64,000 nucleotides of DNA from Meconema thalassinum (GCA_946902985.2 OX336393.1:46453131-46517130), one strand, 5' to 3'. Shown: positions 9,698 through 20,290, numbered from the stretch's first letter. The notes: generated from the letters alone by a model not told the origin. Translations and numbers: made by a program.

Positions 9698-9800
9698 TTA
9701 CAGCAATCAAACTGAAATTTTGTGTATTGATAGAGGCAATTAACAGAAGTAGGATATAAAAATAGGCTATATAGTTCTTCACGGAACTACTTGTTATTTT

Positions 9801-10167
9801 GTGATAAATATCTTTATGTAATATTTATTTTGTATTGGAGTGTGTAAATATACTTGTGTTGACCGAATGGAAAGCTTTCGATGTAGTCAAAGTGTTGTAT
9901 TGTTTCAGACAAGCATCATCCATACCTCAGCTAAACCTCACTAATACAGTATGGAATCCAGTAGAATGGTAGCGTTCGTTTCTGCGATGAAACTTCCCCA
10001 TTTGTCCACCAGTCTTTGGCGGTCCTAAAATACGAAGCAAATTAGTCAAAATAATAAAAAATACACAAAAAATCAAAAATAGTCACAATCCATAAAATCT
10101 CAAGAAGACAATCAAAATTAGTGAAAATGTGTCGAAAAAAAAGCTGGAGACATAATCGACCGGACTG
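9801..10167. other. no gene recognised
   Basis: AT-rich sequence with A-rich runs; I recognise no repeat boundary or coding signal. Confidence 0.4.
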
Positions 10168-10400
10168 GCGGCGTGGCTCAGCGGTAACGTTCTCGCTTGC
10201 TGGGCCCTAGGTTGCAGGTTCGTATCCTGGCGCAGTCAGCTGGCATTTGAGGGTGCACAAATGCGAGGGAGCCGTGTCAGTACATTTACTGGCACGTTAA
10301 AGATCCCCTTCGGGCCAAAATTCCGGCACCCCGGTGTCTCTAAAAGCAGCAGTAGTTAAAAGGGATGTAAAACCAATAACATTATTATTATTATTATTAC
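10168..10400 (+). mobile_element. tRNA-derived SINE with (ATT)n tail
   Basis: The head has an A-box-like GTGGCTCAGCGGTAACG and a B-box-like GGTTCGTATCC at the spacing expected of a Pol III promoter. The body includes GGCACGTTAAAGATCCCCTT and ends in an (ATT) microsatellite at about 10380-10398. No other copy of this family is in the window. Confidence 0.8.
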
Positions 10401-10540
10401 GACCTGCCGTGGGCAACATCCAACTTTGAGTTGAGGCATGTCTTTACACGTCTGGTTGTGCATGGCTTTCACAACCCTAATTGAATTAACAAATCTTTCC
10501 ATGACCCTACAGAGACGTGTGTATACAAACTATGTGGATA

Positions 10541-11410
10541 TTTTCGATAATATAATCCTAACAGAGCGAGTGCATTCTAGCAGCCAGAATAAGAAACTTT
10601 TCAATAAAATCTGGAAGTTACCTTTTTGGCAGCTAGATGTCTCGAGTAAATCTGCTGGCGAATTATGTTTTAATTAAATATATATTTTACACCATAATGT
10701 GGACAATATAACGCTTAATAACATTTTCAAGTAACGCAAAATAGGCTGTTACAAACCCTTTAAAATAAAAAGTTAAAATGTATCGTAGTATCAACTTGTC
10801 ATTTTTCAAATTCGATGCGCATAGAATGATAATGGTATAGTAATCAATGGATCCCCACGTAGACTAGTCGGGACATCTAGTGGTGAAATATCGAACAATA
10901 TAATCCTAACAGAGCGAGTGCATTCTAGCGGCCAGAAGAAGAAACTTTTCAATAAAATCTGGAAGTTACCTTTTTGGCAGCTAGATGTCTCGAGTAAATC
11001 TGCTGGCGAATTATGTTTTAATTAAATATATATTTTACACCATAATTTGCACAATGAAAATCCACAGCCTGCTTCCAGTCTCCGACCGGGTCAGGAATGG
11101 AATGAATGAAGCCCCTATCTAGCGGCGAGGATATGAACTGTGCCGGCTGCCGAGGCCTGACGCACTCCTCTGGGGCAATGATTAAATGAATGACGGATGA
11201 AATGAAATGATAGTGGAGAGTGTTGCTGGAATGAAATGTTGACAGGGAAAACCGGAGTACCCGGAGAAAAACCTGTCTGCCTCCGTTCTGTCCAGCACAG
11301 ATCTCACATGGAGTGACCGGGATTTGAACCACGGACTCAGCGGTGAGAGGCCGACGAATTTGCACAATATAACGCTTAATTTTAAAACATCTGAGTCATT
11401 ACAAAACAAT
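10541..11410 (+). repeat. two direct copies of a roughly 200-bp unit
   Basis: 10541-10745 and 10890-11410 share ATAATCCTAACAGAGCGAG, GAAACTTTTCAATAAAATC, TTGGCAGCTAGATGTCTCG and ATATAACGCTTAA at high identity. The second copy is split by a SINE (11056-11356), so the first serves as its empty site. The unit has no recognised domain. Confidence 0.85.
11056..11356 (-). mobile_element. tRNA-derived SINE (family 1), with 12-bp target duplication
   Basis: On the minus strand the head reads CGTCGGCCTCTCACCGCTG then GTGGTTCAAATCCCGG (B box), and the body has ACAGGTTTTTCTCCGGG and GGAGTGCGTCAGGCCTCGG. It is flanked by AATTTGCACAAT at 11044-11055 and 11357-11368. The related copy at 46817-47145 is 28 bp longer. 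Confidence 0.92.
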
Positions 11411-11433
11411 AAACATATAACATTTCAAGCAAA

Positions 11434-12340
11434 AAAACTAGCTCTGATCGGGTTTGAACCATAGGAATCTGAGCGACAGGCTATCGCTCTACCACTGAGC
11501 TAATTGTGTCAACGAATATCGTTCTATTTAAAATGACTTACATAGAACTTGTTAGCAAATAATGATTTATACTAAACGATTTCATCACTGGAGTATATTA
11601 TTTATATATAAAGCATTTCATACAAAGTTTATTTATTTTTTATCAGTACGCTATATTGCATTCAATACTCAAATTAGTGAAATATAAGTCAGGCACAAGA
11701 TATCCGCTGCCATCTTGTCTTATTAATGAATCAGCTGAGCTTTTTAAAATCACGTCTGCACTATAGTATTACAAAATAAACTTTTAATTTCGTACGTGCC
11801 TCTTCCTTTAGAACAGTTAAAACGATTCTCGGCTCGATAATCGGAACTGGTGGGTCCCATGATATGGATTATAAAGTTTGCATAATTCGCACGGCCGCCA
11901 TCCTGAAATGGTATGGCGGACGACCTTGTAGTTTGGTCACAAGACGCATCCTATACGAAGGTATGTTGTTACCAAATTTGGTAGAGATTAGATGATTTGG
12001 TTAGTCGTTATTTGATTTTACGTTTTGAACGTTTGAGTGGCCGCCATTCAGTTTTAGTAAAGATGGCGGCGATATAAAACATGACACTGAGGTGTCCTTT
12101 GCTAGTGCTACCTTTGTACCAAATTTCGTTCAATTCGCATTCACCGTGTTCGAATTGATAGGGGGGGACAGACATTCAGAGTACACACATTCACACACAC
12201 ACACACAGACTCACACACACACATACACACACACAGACTCACACACACACATACACACACACAGACAGACACACTTTTTTCGCCCTGTGTTGATCTCATA
12301 AGTCTACTTTCATTTTTTGCAAAAATCGAAAGTAGGCTAA
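11434..12340 (+). mobile_element. family-C non-coding repeat with tRNA-like module, copy 1
   Basis: It matches 53706-54645 in reverse across its whole length: a tRNA-like block, GCCGCCATCCTGAAATGG, AAGATGGCGGCGATATAAAAC, CCTTTGCTAGTGCTACC, ACCAAATTTCGTTCAATTCG, a CA microsatellite (12180-12270) and the hairpin CTACTTTCATTTTTTGCAAAAATCGAAAGTAG. Organisation and the terminal hairpin resemble families A and B. The frame through the (CA)n gives only a His-Thr repeat. Confidence 0.7.
11440..11506 (-). other. tRNA-like module within family C
   Basis: On the minus strand it reads TTAGCTCAGTGGTAGAGCG (a classic D-arm and A box) and, about 30 bases on, GGTTCAAACCC (B box), followed by a TTTTTTT run that could end Pol III transcription. 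The T-stem does not pair well, so this is a tRNA-derived promoter module rather than a working tRNA gene. The equivalent block is at 54572-54645. Confidence 0.6.
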
Positions 12341-13295
12341 AAATGTGTCGAAAAAAAGCTCAATAAGGGAAAAAAACAAGCGAAAGAACAAAAAAAATAT
12401 CTAAATTTGTCAAAATAAAAACAAATTAATCAATAAAGCTCAAAAAGTCCCAAAAATTTCAAAATTATTGTAAACTAGCTGTAGTTCCCGGCTTCGCCCA
12501 GTGGATTTATTTGTTTTATGGATGATAATGAATACCACTACAGAACTGGCACATGATACTTAAACTAACAGAAAACAATATTCTAAAAATATATCTTTTT
12601 GTTGTGGTGGTGTTGGTGGTGGTGGTTGTAGTGGGGGTGATAAGTAGTGCAGTATAATGGACGTAAAATTCAGGTCATTTTCCCGTAATGATAATTATGC
12701 ACAGCGAAAAAACTATTTACTAACTACAGCACTGGCACATGTAATTTACTAACAAATTTACAACAAAGAAAGAGGTGTAAGTGAAATAAAAGACACTGCC
12801 TAGGGCTTATATCTCATTAGCTGTTAGAAATGTAGAGACTATAGCGCCGTAGGAAAATAATCAGAACTCTTTGGAAAGCTACTGAGGTAGCAATAGTATC
12901 ATTTATCGCCACAAAGCGCTTAACGATAAGTTTCTGAATAAATGAAGGTAAATTTGAAAGCACCAACGCTTATTGCAGCTGATAACCTCGATGTACTGCA
13001 CCAACACCATCGCACATATACAGAGGCATAATATTTTCAAGATGATAACTGTTTAAAGGGGCCTAAGAAATCATTTGCACTAATTACCCCCCGTGACTGC
13101 AATTTATCAACAGCGCAAGATGCAACTATTTTCGCAATTCTGCACCAGAATGCTGGTAGGGGAGACGTTATGCAGCCCGAACTGCCCGTCAACAATAGAC
13201 TTATTAAAATATTCTTACAGTTACACCATAGCGTCTCTTCTATACGCTATGGTTACACTACTACGGACATGAATGGCTCTAGGGCCTTAATACGT
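12341..13295. repeat. interspersed repeat with GGCTTCGCCC start and (GGT)n
   Basis: It opens near 12475 with CTAGCTGTAGTTCCCGGCTTCGCCC, a phrase common at the start of dispersed repeats in insects, and has a GT/GGT-rich microsatellite at 12598-12645. It leads into the 127-bp array and may be one element with it. No coding signal. Confidence 0.45.
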
Positions 13296-14440
13296 AAGTT
13301 AATTTTGTCTGTTATTCTAAATGTAAGGAATGGAGAGCGTTGTCCAAAATATCAAGTGGACAGTGTTACCAGCAGGGTTTCAAAGTGTACGTAAAATTTG
13401 GTGCAATTAGGAGAAACGGTGTATATTTGTGATAAAAGGCCTATATGCAGGGAATGGAGTGGTCTGTCCAAAATTTAAAGTGTACAGTGTCACCCGCAGG
13501 GTTCCAAAGGGTAAGTATACAAAATGTGGTTCAGATCGGTGTAGATTTGTGCCAAAGGACCTAAATGCAGGCAATGGAGTGGTCTGTCCGAACTTTCAAG
13601 CAGACAGTGTTACTCGTCGGGTTCCAAAGGGTAAGTATGTAAAATTTGGTTCAAATCTGTGAAAAGGTGTATATTTGTGCCAAAGGGCCTAAATACAGAG
13701 AATGGAGGGGTCTGTCCAAAATGTCATGCATACAGTGTTATTCGCCGGGTTCCAAAGGGCAAGTATACAACTTGCCGTTCAGATCGGTGAAAGGGTGTAG
13801 ATTTGTGCCAAAAGGCCTAAATGCAGAGAATGGAGTGGTTTGTCCGAAATTTCATGTAAACAGTGTTACTCGCAGGGTTCCGAAGGGTAAGTGTACAACT
13901 TTTGGTTCAGATCGGTGAAAGGGTGTAGATTTGTGCCAAAGGGCCTAAATGCAGGGAATGGAGTGGTCAGTCCGAAATTTCATGTAAACAGTGTTACTCG
14001 CAGGGTTCCGAAGGGTAAGTATACAACTTTTGGTTCAGATTGGTGAAAGGGTGTAGATTTCTGCCCAAGGGCCTAAATTCAGGGAATGGAGTGGTCAGTC
14101 CGAAATTTCATGTAAACTGTGTTACTCGCAGGGTTCCGAAGGGTAAGTATACAACTTTTGGTTCAGATTGGTGAAAGGGTGTAGATTTGTGCCAAAGGGC
14201 CTAAATGCAGAGAATGGAGTGGTTTGTCCGAAATTTCATGTAAACAGGGTTACTCGCAGGGTTCCGAAGGGTAAGTGTACAACTTTTGGTTCAGATTGGT
14301 GAAAGGGTGTAGATTTCTGCCCAAGGGCCTAAATTCAGGGAATGGAGTGGTCAGTCCGAAATTTCATGTAAACTGTGTTACTCGCAGGGTTCCAAAGGGT
14401 AATTATACACATTTTGGTTCAGATTGGTGAATCGGTGTAC
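13296..14440 (+). repeat. 127-bp minisatellite, about nine units
   Basis: GTAGATTTGTGCCAAAGGGC recurs with a period near 127 bp (for example 13797, 13925, 14052, 14180, 14307); the earliest units are more diverged. Each unit includes GAATGGAGTGGTCTGTCC, CAGGGTTCCGAAGGGTAAGT and TTTTGGTTCAGATCGGTGAA. The period is not a multiple of three, so the frames at 13429-13918 are repeat shadows. Confidence 0.9.
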
Positions 14441-14496
14441 GTATCACTAACCATAACGCCAGCGCATGCCATAATCCAGAAAGAAAACAATTTGAA

Positions 14497-14765
14497 CCAC
14501 ACCCCGTGGTGTTGGGGTATCGGAGGCCGCGGTTTTGAATCCCGGCTCCTTCAGGGGTTTTAGAAACTGACATGAGGGCTTGAACGGGGTGAACTCAGCC
14601 TCGTGAGGACAGTGAGGTAGCACTTCGGTCAAGGAGACCCAAGTTAACGGCTGAGGGTGCCCGACGCGCTCACCACGCGTCATCCCATAATCTGCAAGCC
14701 AAATAGCTGGGCAGCAGTAGCTTGGTAGGCTTAGGCCCTTCATGAGCTCTAGCGCTGTGGGGTTC
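14497..14765 (+). mobile_element. tRNA-derived SINE (family 3)
   Basis: Head CCCCGTGGTGTTGGGGTATCG with a degenerate B box (GTTTTGAATCCCGG), then GGGCTTGAACGGGGTGAACT and CACGCGTCATCCCATAATCTGC. It matches 41190-41500 over its length. Confidence 0.82.
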
Positions 14766-15055
14766 ACTTCAGAATCATTATTAATTTTTATTAATTTTTC
14801 TGTTCACAATTTTCAATATAACTTCTGCAGCGCGCGCAATGGAGACTGCACTCCGTCACTGCTGTGTCCTCCTGCTCGTCTCGCAAGGCTATACTTGCTA
14901 TTATCAAGAAACGCTGGCGCAGTTAAGTTCAGCGGCAGTTGTACCTCCAAAGGCTTAATCAAGCGACAGTTGAGGTTTTATTATACATTAGAGTCGTCCA
15001 GTTCCAAAACTCGTTTAATCCACTTTGAATAACGATCATGTCGTAAAATAAAACC
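14766..15055. other. no feature recognised
   Basis: Unique-looking spacer between two SINEs; the plus-strand frame 14742-15032 starts in the SINE and has no domain. Confidence 0.4.
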
Positions 15056-15368
15056 GACAGTAGTGTCTACGCGGGCTAAAGCGCTGCGTTAGGTCAAGGG
15101 GCCAAGCTCTCTGCTGACTCGGTAGACGCGTGGGTTCGAGCCCCACCGTCTGCTGTCCTTGAAATGGTTTTCCGTGGTTTCCCCATTTTCAACACCAGGC
15201 AAATGCTGGGACAGTACCTTCTGACAGGCCGCGGCCGCTTCCTTCCACATCTTTGCCCAGTTTCATTCATCTTCATCCATTCCATCTCTCATCCCGACGC
15301 GCAGGTCGCCCACGGGCGTCGACTAGAAAGACCTGCACTCGGCCTCTCAGGAGGCTACAGGAAAAAAA
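15056..15368 (+). mobile_element. tRNA-derived SINE (family 2)
   Basis: It has GGCTAAAGCGCTGCGTTAGG and B box GGGTTCGAGCCCC, then GAAATGGTTTTCCGTGG, CAGGCAAATGCTGGGACAGT and GGCCGCTTCCTTCCACATC, shared with 41605-41975. It ends in a short A-run before the AT-rich tract. Confidence 0.85.
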
Positions 15369-15536
15369 AATGTCGTAAAATTATTTATTTAATTATTATT
15401 TTATTGTATTTTATTTGATTTTATATTGTTTTATTTTATTTTGTTTGTTATTTTGTTTTGTTTAATTTGTTTTATTTTATTTTGCTTAGTTTTATTTTGA
15501 TTTTGTTTGTTTATTTTGTTTTGATTTTCCAGAAAA
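15369..15536. repeat. low-complexity TTATTTTATTTTG tract
   Basis: A nearly pure T/A/G run (TTTTATT, TTTTGTT units). The minus-strand frame here is a lysine/asparagine artefact. Confidence 0.9.
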
Positions 15537-16455
15537 CAAACACAAAACCAAGAACACAAAGCAATAAGTAGGAAACAACGTACACAAAAGATACGTGAGG
15601 CAACGTCCAGAGAAACGTTTCTCATGAAAATGATTCTTATTCACAAGTGGACTAAACGAGTTTTGTAACAGGACGACTCAAATACCTTCCAATATTACGT
15701 CGTCAATACACTGCACCACAGAGCATCTTGATAATCAGAACTGGTGGAAATGTTCAGGTGCAGTTTGCTCTGTCTTCAAAACCAATTTTCTCTTTTGGTT
15801 TATCAGTTACGGTAACCGCCCGTTGTGTTTCAGCATTGTAATATCACGTAGCACACAGCCTCCCAAACAATACAAGTCCCATTCTAGAGAACCGGTCATT
15901 TCCCATTCCAATTACGTTTCCACATTTAGGTTTGTGTAACTCATCCGTCAGCAGCGTTACAGGATTAATTGGTTTCCACTCGCCTTATCATGTGCAGGTT
16001 TCACTGGACTAGCTCTTACAGTCAGTGTAGCAAAGCGGAAATAATCTTCAGATAACTACCAGCGGATATACTGTACACGGTGGGTGAGTGGTTATAGTGT
16101 CGGTCTACTAACCCCAAGATTGCAGGTTTGCTCCTGGCCATGGTAAGTGATTTTTGAAAGGCGGCAAAAATACGACACGCATGACATACGATGTTGGCTG
16201 CCAAAGAACCCATTTGAATTCAGTAGGCCGTATTCATAATGGCAAAATTAATCTCGGGAGTTTCCGACAACACAAAGTTCCTCATTTCTCTACTAGAAAG
16301 CGCTATAGTGTTCTAGGAGCTTAGAAATCTAACCTCCTTGACTTTCATAGTGATTCAAGGAACAACGAAATTCGACATGCAAGCTACTCTCTGGGTGTCA
16401 AATTACAAAGCTTGCACCCGGCACCCGAGACCATACGATATTATTATTATTATTC
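15537..16455. other. no gene; one tRNA-like head at 16074-16140
   Basis: Mostly unassigned. At 16078-16135 GGTGGGTGAGTGGTTATAG and GATTGCAGGTTTGCTCC look like A and B boxes of a further tRNA-derived SINE whose body I cannot delimit. It ends with an (ATT)n tract (16439-16455) that is the 3' target of the Dong-like element. Confidence 0.45.
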
Positions 16456-18296
16456 CTACATTCATTTCACCACATAAGTGGGACATATCAACATATCGTC
16501 GGCTTGTTTGCAAGACGGTATGGCTAATTCTCTAAAGGTGGCACATTGAGAAACGAGCGAACAATGGAACAGGTCTCCAAGATGACGGCCTTCTGCATGG
16601 TGATACGAGTATGTAGACCAGGATGTATTCCCAATATTTGTAGATTACGAGCCAATAATTTGGGGATGATGCCGGTATAAGAAATTACTATGGGCAGAAC
16701 CACTACACTTTCCTGTCTCCACATTTGCCGAATTTCCTCAGCCAAAGGCAGATATTTGGTGATCTTATCACAGCAGGTTTGTTGCAGATTATGGGAATTA
16801 GGCACTGCAATATCAATTAGGAAGGTTCTCTTCTGCACCTTGTCCACAAGAACGATATCTGGTCGGTTTGCTGGTATGGTTTTATCAGTAATAACTGATC
16901 GGTCCCATAACAACTTGTGACTGGGATTTTCCAAAACGGCGTCAGGAACATACTGATAGTAAGTCAAAATATTATCAGATAATAAATGCTTTTGAGCAAG
17001 GTGTTGGTGCATTATTTTGGCCACTTGGTTGTGCCTTTTCATGTAATCAGTACAGGAGATTGCTTGGCAGCCTCCTGTGATATGTTGAATTGTTTCCGGT
17101 TCTAGTTGGCATCTTCTGCATTTATCATCCTGAATATTAGCCTTAACTATATATTTCAGGTAGTTTTTGGTAGCCACAACTTGATCCTGGTTTGCAACCA
17201 TGAATCCTTCAGTCTCAGTGAATAGGTCAGCATGAGTCCACTGCTGAAGCTTGATGGCTGAACATTCCTCATCAGTGGCTAACTGTATATCCCTTACGTG
17301 AAGAAGATCCAGCGGTGTGCACTTGTCATCTGCCTTCACAGCGGCTTGATGTATGGGAGAGTCATGTCTTCCCAGAAAATATCTCTGAAGGTTCCTCACT
17401 TGCCTTGCATGCAATTGGATAATGTCCGTGAGCCCTCGTCCACCTCTTTGACGCGGGATTGTCAATCGCTCAACAGCTGACTTAGGGTGGAGACATCTGT
17501 GTTTTGTTAAGATGGTACGTGTCCTAATTAGGATGTTCTCCAAGTCAGTCTGCGTCCATTTGATAATACCGAAAGTATATGTCAGAGCAGGAATAGCATA
17601 GGTATTAATAGCCTTAAAGGTGTTCTTTCCATTCAAATTTGATTTTAAAATCTTGTTAAGGCGTTGATTGTAGATAGCTATGGTTCTATCTTTAATACCT
17701 TTATGATCAATTCGATTAGATTGCAGGAGACCAAGATATTTGTAGATCTCATTACCTTCCATAGGCTTTATGAAACAACCGTCATCAAGTTGAAATGCTC
17801 GGGCCTCTAATTTTCCACGCCGAATGGTGAGGGTGCGACACTTATCTAATCCGAAGGACATTCCAATATCAGAAGAAAATGAAGCAGTAATTGCAATTAG
17901 ATTGTCGATGTGTTTCTCAGAGGATGCATATAGTTTAATGTCATCCATATACATCAAATGAGAAATTTTGTATTTGACTATACCATGGTGCTTAATTGGA
18001 AAACCACACTTTGCATTGTTCAGCAATGATGATAGTGGATTGAGCGCCAAACAGAACCATAGAGGGCTCAAGCTGTCACCCTGAAAGATACCTCTTTTGA
18101 TTTGAATAAATCCCGATTCCATACATGTGTCTCCATTAGACATTAATAAATTGGTCCCCCAATGGGACATCATATGTTGCAGACTTATAATGATGGCAGG
18201 ATCAACTTGATATATCTTATGGATTTGGATTAACCAGGAATGTGGCACTGAATCAAAAGCTTTCTTGTAATCAATAAAGGTCATGTAGAGGTTACA
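16456..18296 (-). mobile_element. 5'-truncated Dong/R4-type non-LTR retrotransposon in an (ATT)n site
   Basis: The 3' end abuts (ATT)n at 16439-16455 and the truncated 5' end abuts (ATT)n at 18296-18318. Insertion into TAA/ATT repeats is the known habit of Dong elements of the R4 group. The ORF encodes the C-terminal two thirds of the polyprotein; everything before RT motif A is missing, as expected for incomplete reverse transcription. Confidence 0.85.
16524..18284 (-). CDS. Dong/R4 reverse transcriptase and restriction-like endonuclease, 5'-truncated
   Basis: 586 residues open to the stop. RT motif A is FIDYKKAFDSV (3-13), motif B is QGDSLSP (68-74), catalytic YMDD is at 112-115 and a YKYLG turn at 181-185. 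A C-x2-C-x8-H-x4-C knuckle lies at C389, C392, H401 and C406. The endonuclease follows with RPDIVLVD (474-481) and FLIDIAVP (488-495), the PD-(D/E)xK core used by R2/R4-type elements for target nicking. By family knowledge the protein nicks DNA and primes cDNA synthesis at the cut. In-frame similarity continues for a few codons upstream (NLY) to the junction, showing that the N-terminal DNA-binding region and first RT blocks were never copied. The remaining frame has no stop or frameshift, so the insertion is fairly young, but it cannot be autonomous. Confidence 0.93.
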   Translation of the reverse strand: MTFIDYKKAFDSVPHSWLIQIHKIYQVDPAIIISLQHMMSHWGTNLLMSNGDTCMESGFIQIKRGIFQGDSLSPLWFCLALNPLSSLLNNAKCGFPIKHHGIVKYKISHLMYMDDIKLYASSEKHIDNLIAITASFSSDIGMSFGLDKCRTLTIRRGKLEARAFQLDDGCFIKPMEGNEIYKYLGLLQSNRIDHKGIKDRTIAIYNQRLNKILKSNLNGKNTFKAINTYAIPALTYTFGIIKWTQTDLENILIRTRTILTKHRCLHPKSAVERLTIPRQRGGRGLTDIIQLHARQVRNLQRYFLGRHDSPIHQAAVKADDKCTPLDLLHVRDIQLATDEECSAIKLQQWTHADLFTETEGFMVANQDQVVATKNYLKYIVKANIQDDKCRRCQLEPETIQHITGGCQAISCTDYMKRHNQVAKIMHQHLAQKHLLSDNILTYYQYVPDAVLENPSHKLLWDRSVITDKTIPANRPDIVLVDKVQKRTFLIDIAVPNSHNLQQTCCDKITKYLPLAEEIRQMWRQESVVVLPIVISYTGIIPKLLARNLQILGIHPGLHTRITMQKAVILETCSIVRSFLNVPPLEN

Positions 18297-18325
18297 TTAT
18301 TATTATTATTATTATTACAGACTTC

Positions 18326-18685
18326 ACAAGGGAAGTATCAGGCAAGACACGTCGAAACCTATCTTGAAACTTTGTGCTAACATCCTGGTATGCAGGCATG
18401 ACGGCTAGAGGAGCTGGACATCCCTGTGAGTAGTAGCAAGAAGAAGCGTATATGCTGACTGGAGCGTGCGGCTGCTTCCCACCAGCCTTGAGTGCTTGGG
18501 CAGTCAGGACTGTCCATTCCAACATTCACAGTACTCGCTACCAACCATTGATTTATATGAGGGATTCACCACATGATTTCGGAGCCTTGCAGTTCAATCT
18601 GGCGGCTGATTTTCCGCACGTTGTCCTCTTATAGTACAAAGTTTCAAGATAGGGTTCGACCTGTCTTGCGTAATGCTTCCCTTGT
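18326..18685. mobile_element. foldback element with 50-bp inverted repeats
   Basis: ACAAGGGAAGTATCAGGCAA... (18326-18375) pairs with 18636-18685 at 45 of 50 positions, including AACCTATCTTGAAACTTTGT. The 260-bp centre has no ORF worth keeping. This is a non-autonomous MITE-like unit; the target duplication is not clear. Confidence 0.75.
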
Positions 18686-18739
18686 TAGTCGATTTCAGTC
18701 GTTCGAACCGTGGCATTTCCCTCCTATTCTCATCCCTAA

Positions 18740-19050
18740 TATAATGTACTTCATGTAGTGCGTAGTATTCTTGGTAGTCACACCTGGAAGTCTGGGTTCG
18801 ATTCCCGGCTCTGCCAAGAAATTTTATTTCTGGTCTGAGCGCTGTAACGGGTACACTCAGCCTCATGGGGTGAAACTGAGAGGAGGTGGGTTCAATTCCC
18901 ACCTCAGCTCTCCTGGAAATGGTTTTCCGTAGTTTTCCACTTCTTCTCCAGGCAAATGTGGCGTTGGTTCCTAACGTAAGGCCTTGGCCGCCTCCTTCCC
19001 GATCCTATCCCCATTTTACAAATACAGACACTAAAACAACCATCACGATA
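18740..19050 (+). mobile_element. composite SINE (family 3 head followed by family 2 body)
   Basis: There are two B-box-like motifs: GGTTCGATTCCCGG near 18790 and GGTTCAATTCCCACC near 18890. The first is followed by the family-3 phrase GTACACTCAGCCTCATGG, the second by the family-2 body CTGGAAATGGTTTTCCGTAG and CTCCAGGCAAATG. It could be a fusion or two adjacent insertions. Confidence 0.7.
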
Positions 19051-19251
19051 ATACAGGTGGTCACATAAATTCCTCAAACACCCAAATACACGGGGACACG
19101 TTACCACATTGTCGCAAAGTCCCTAAAATAATCAACAACAGCAACAACGTAGCTTTTGTTGACTTAACCTGATATTGAATTGCAGAAATGAATCTTTGAG
19201 TTTCTGGTCCCACGGGTAATCCACAAATTTGACCATTCACTTTCTTTTTCT

Positions 19252-19640
19252 TTTAATTATTATTATTATTTTCTAAAATGGTATTGCCCAACTACAGAGC
19301 GCGCTTGAACTTATTTTGCACAATGTTCCTTCTTCTTTTCTTCCCAATATCTCTTCATTCATTCGCTGTGTTCCTTTCTGCGTGCTTCTGCCCAGCCTGT
19401 ATTTCCTCTTAGGTTTCTCTGCAAATGTATGTTTGTTTACTGGGCTTCTAAATTTTACTCTATCTGGAATGTTTTTTTCAGCAATACCCATTTATTGTAG
19501 ATCTTCATGCACTTCTGTTAACCAATTGTTGTGGATTTTCAGGTTTAGCGCTAGATTTGGAATTCTCTTTGTCAGCCTGTTGTTATCCATTCTGTGAAGG
19601 TGTCCGTAGAAATTTAATCGTCGTTTTTGATAGTAGCCTA
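19252..19640 (-). pseudogene. LINE ORF2 C-terminal fragment, (AAT)n tail
   Basis: On the minus strand the frame encodes RRLNFYGHLHRMDNNRLTKR, then an in-frame stop near 19491, then a lysine-rich tail ending GRKEEGTLC. The same family is seen at 33014-33560 (FYGQIMRLDDNRLTKK). It ends in (AAT)n at 19252-19272. By family knowledge this is the region after the RT domain of RTE-like LINEs. Dead fragment. Confidence 0.75.
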
Positions 19641-20290
19641 TCTATGATTTTTTTTTCTGCAGATTGGGGCACTACTCGGAGCGGGCAGTGAATCACACTC
19701 CTGGTAGTCAACATTACCCTGGCAATACCAACGGGGGAGCGGGGGGGGGGGGGGATATTTCCTGCCCACCAGTTCCATTTATTATGGTTTATTCATGGTA
19801 TCCATTTTCTATGCTTACTGTACACGAAGTTATTGTCTATTTTGAATCCGGTTACCGAACCACACATTTACTTTTTTTAAATTTTAATTCTTGTATGAGA
19901 TATTAACAATTTTCTTTTGATAGATCGTGTGCCTCGTCATACTGTGCACTGTGGTAAGGGAATTCTACAACAAAGTTAACAAAACCACCATAAGTTGTTC
20001 TGGTTGCAAGAGGTACACAATAAAGAACAGTCGTATGTTCCATGTGTGTTAAAGATGGCGAAGAGTATGAACAGTGAATAATTTACTTAATGAACTTCTT
20101 TTTCAGGTATTTTTTGATCTTTTTGCAACTATTGTTAATGAAGTTACGTTCTTGCCATTTAAGGTTCATTTAAAGTTCAAAATACACGATATAATGATTA
20201 AAGTATAATGCAAATCACACAAAAGTCAATTATTATGATGGTCACGACATCCCCCCCCCCCCCCGTTGGTAGCCCGAGATTTGTAAAATA
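19641..20290. other. non-coding, with opposed G-run and C-run
   Basis: ATACCAACGGGGGAGC followed by a G14 run (about 19741-19754) is mirrored by a C14 run followed by GTTGGTAGCC (20251-20270), giving an inverted pair about 500 bp apart. No ORF with a domain. The mariner begins immediately to the right. Confidence 0.5.

Larger units (their letters stand above)
7846..9800 (-). mobile_element. family-B non-coding repeat, copy 1 (interrupted by Tc1)
   Basis: In reverse orientation it matches 58440-60010 and 42235-43085: modules with ATCACCCTGAAATTTTGTACGG, CATGGCGGCCAAGC and GTTTACATAATCTCAAGATG, and the shared terminus GGCTATATAGTTCTTCACGG near 9765-9795. The far end, with hairpin and microsatellite, is missing here. 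A Tc1 element lies between CTACGAA (8302) and CAGCAATC (9700), sequences that are adjacent in the 58440 copy. Confidence 0.7.

Noticed and set aside
11440..11506. Functional tRNA gene
   Set aside because: A and B boxes are good, but the T-stem does not pair and the block is a repeated part of family C.
12092..12301. His-Thr-rich frame (also 53756-53989)
   Set aside because: Translation of a CA microsatellite inside family-C repeats.
13429..13918. Periodic frames over the 127-bp array
   Set aside because: The period is not divisible by three, so the frame changes with each unit; there is no coding constraint.
13296..14440. 127-bp units as a CRISPR-like array
   Set aside because: Units are contiguous and lack unique spacers; the setting is eukaryotic. 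It is a minisatellite.
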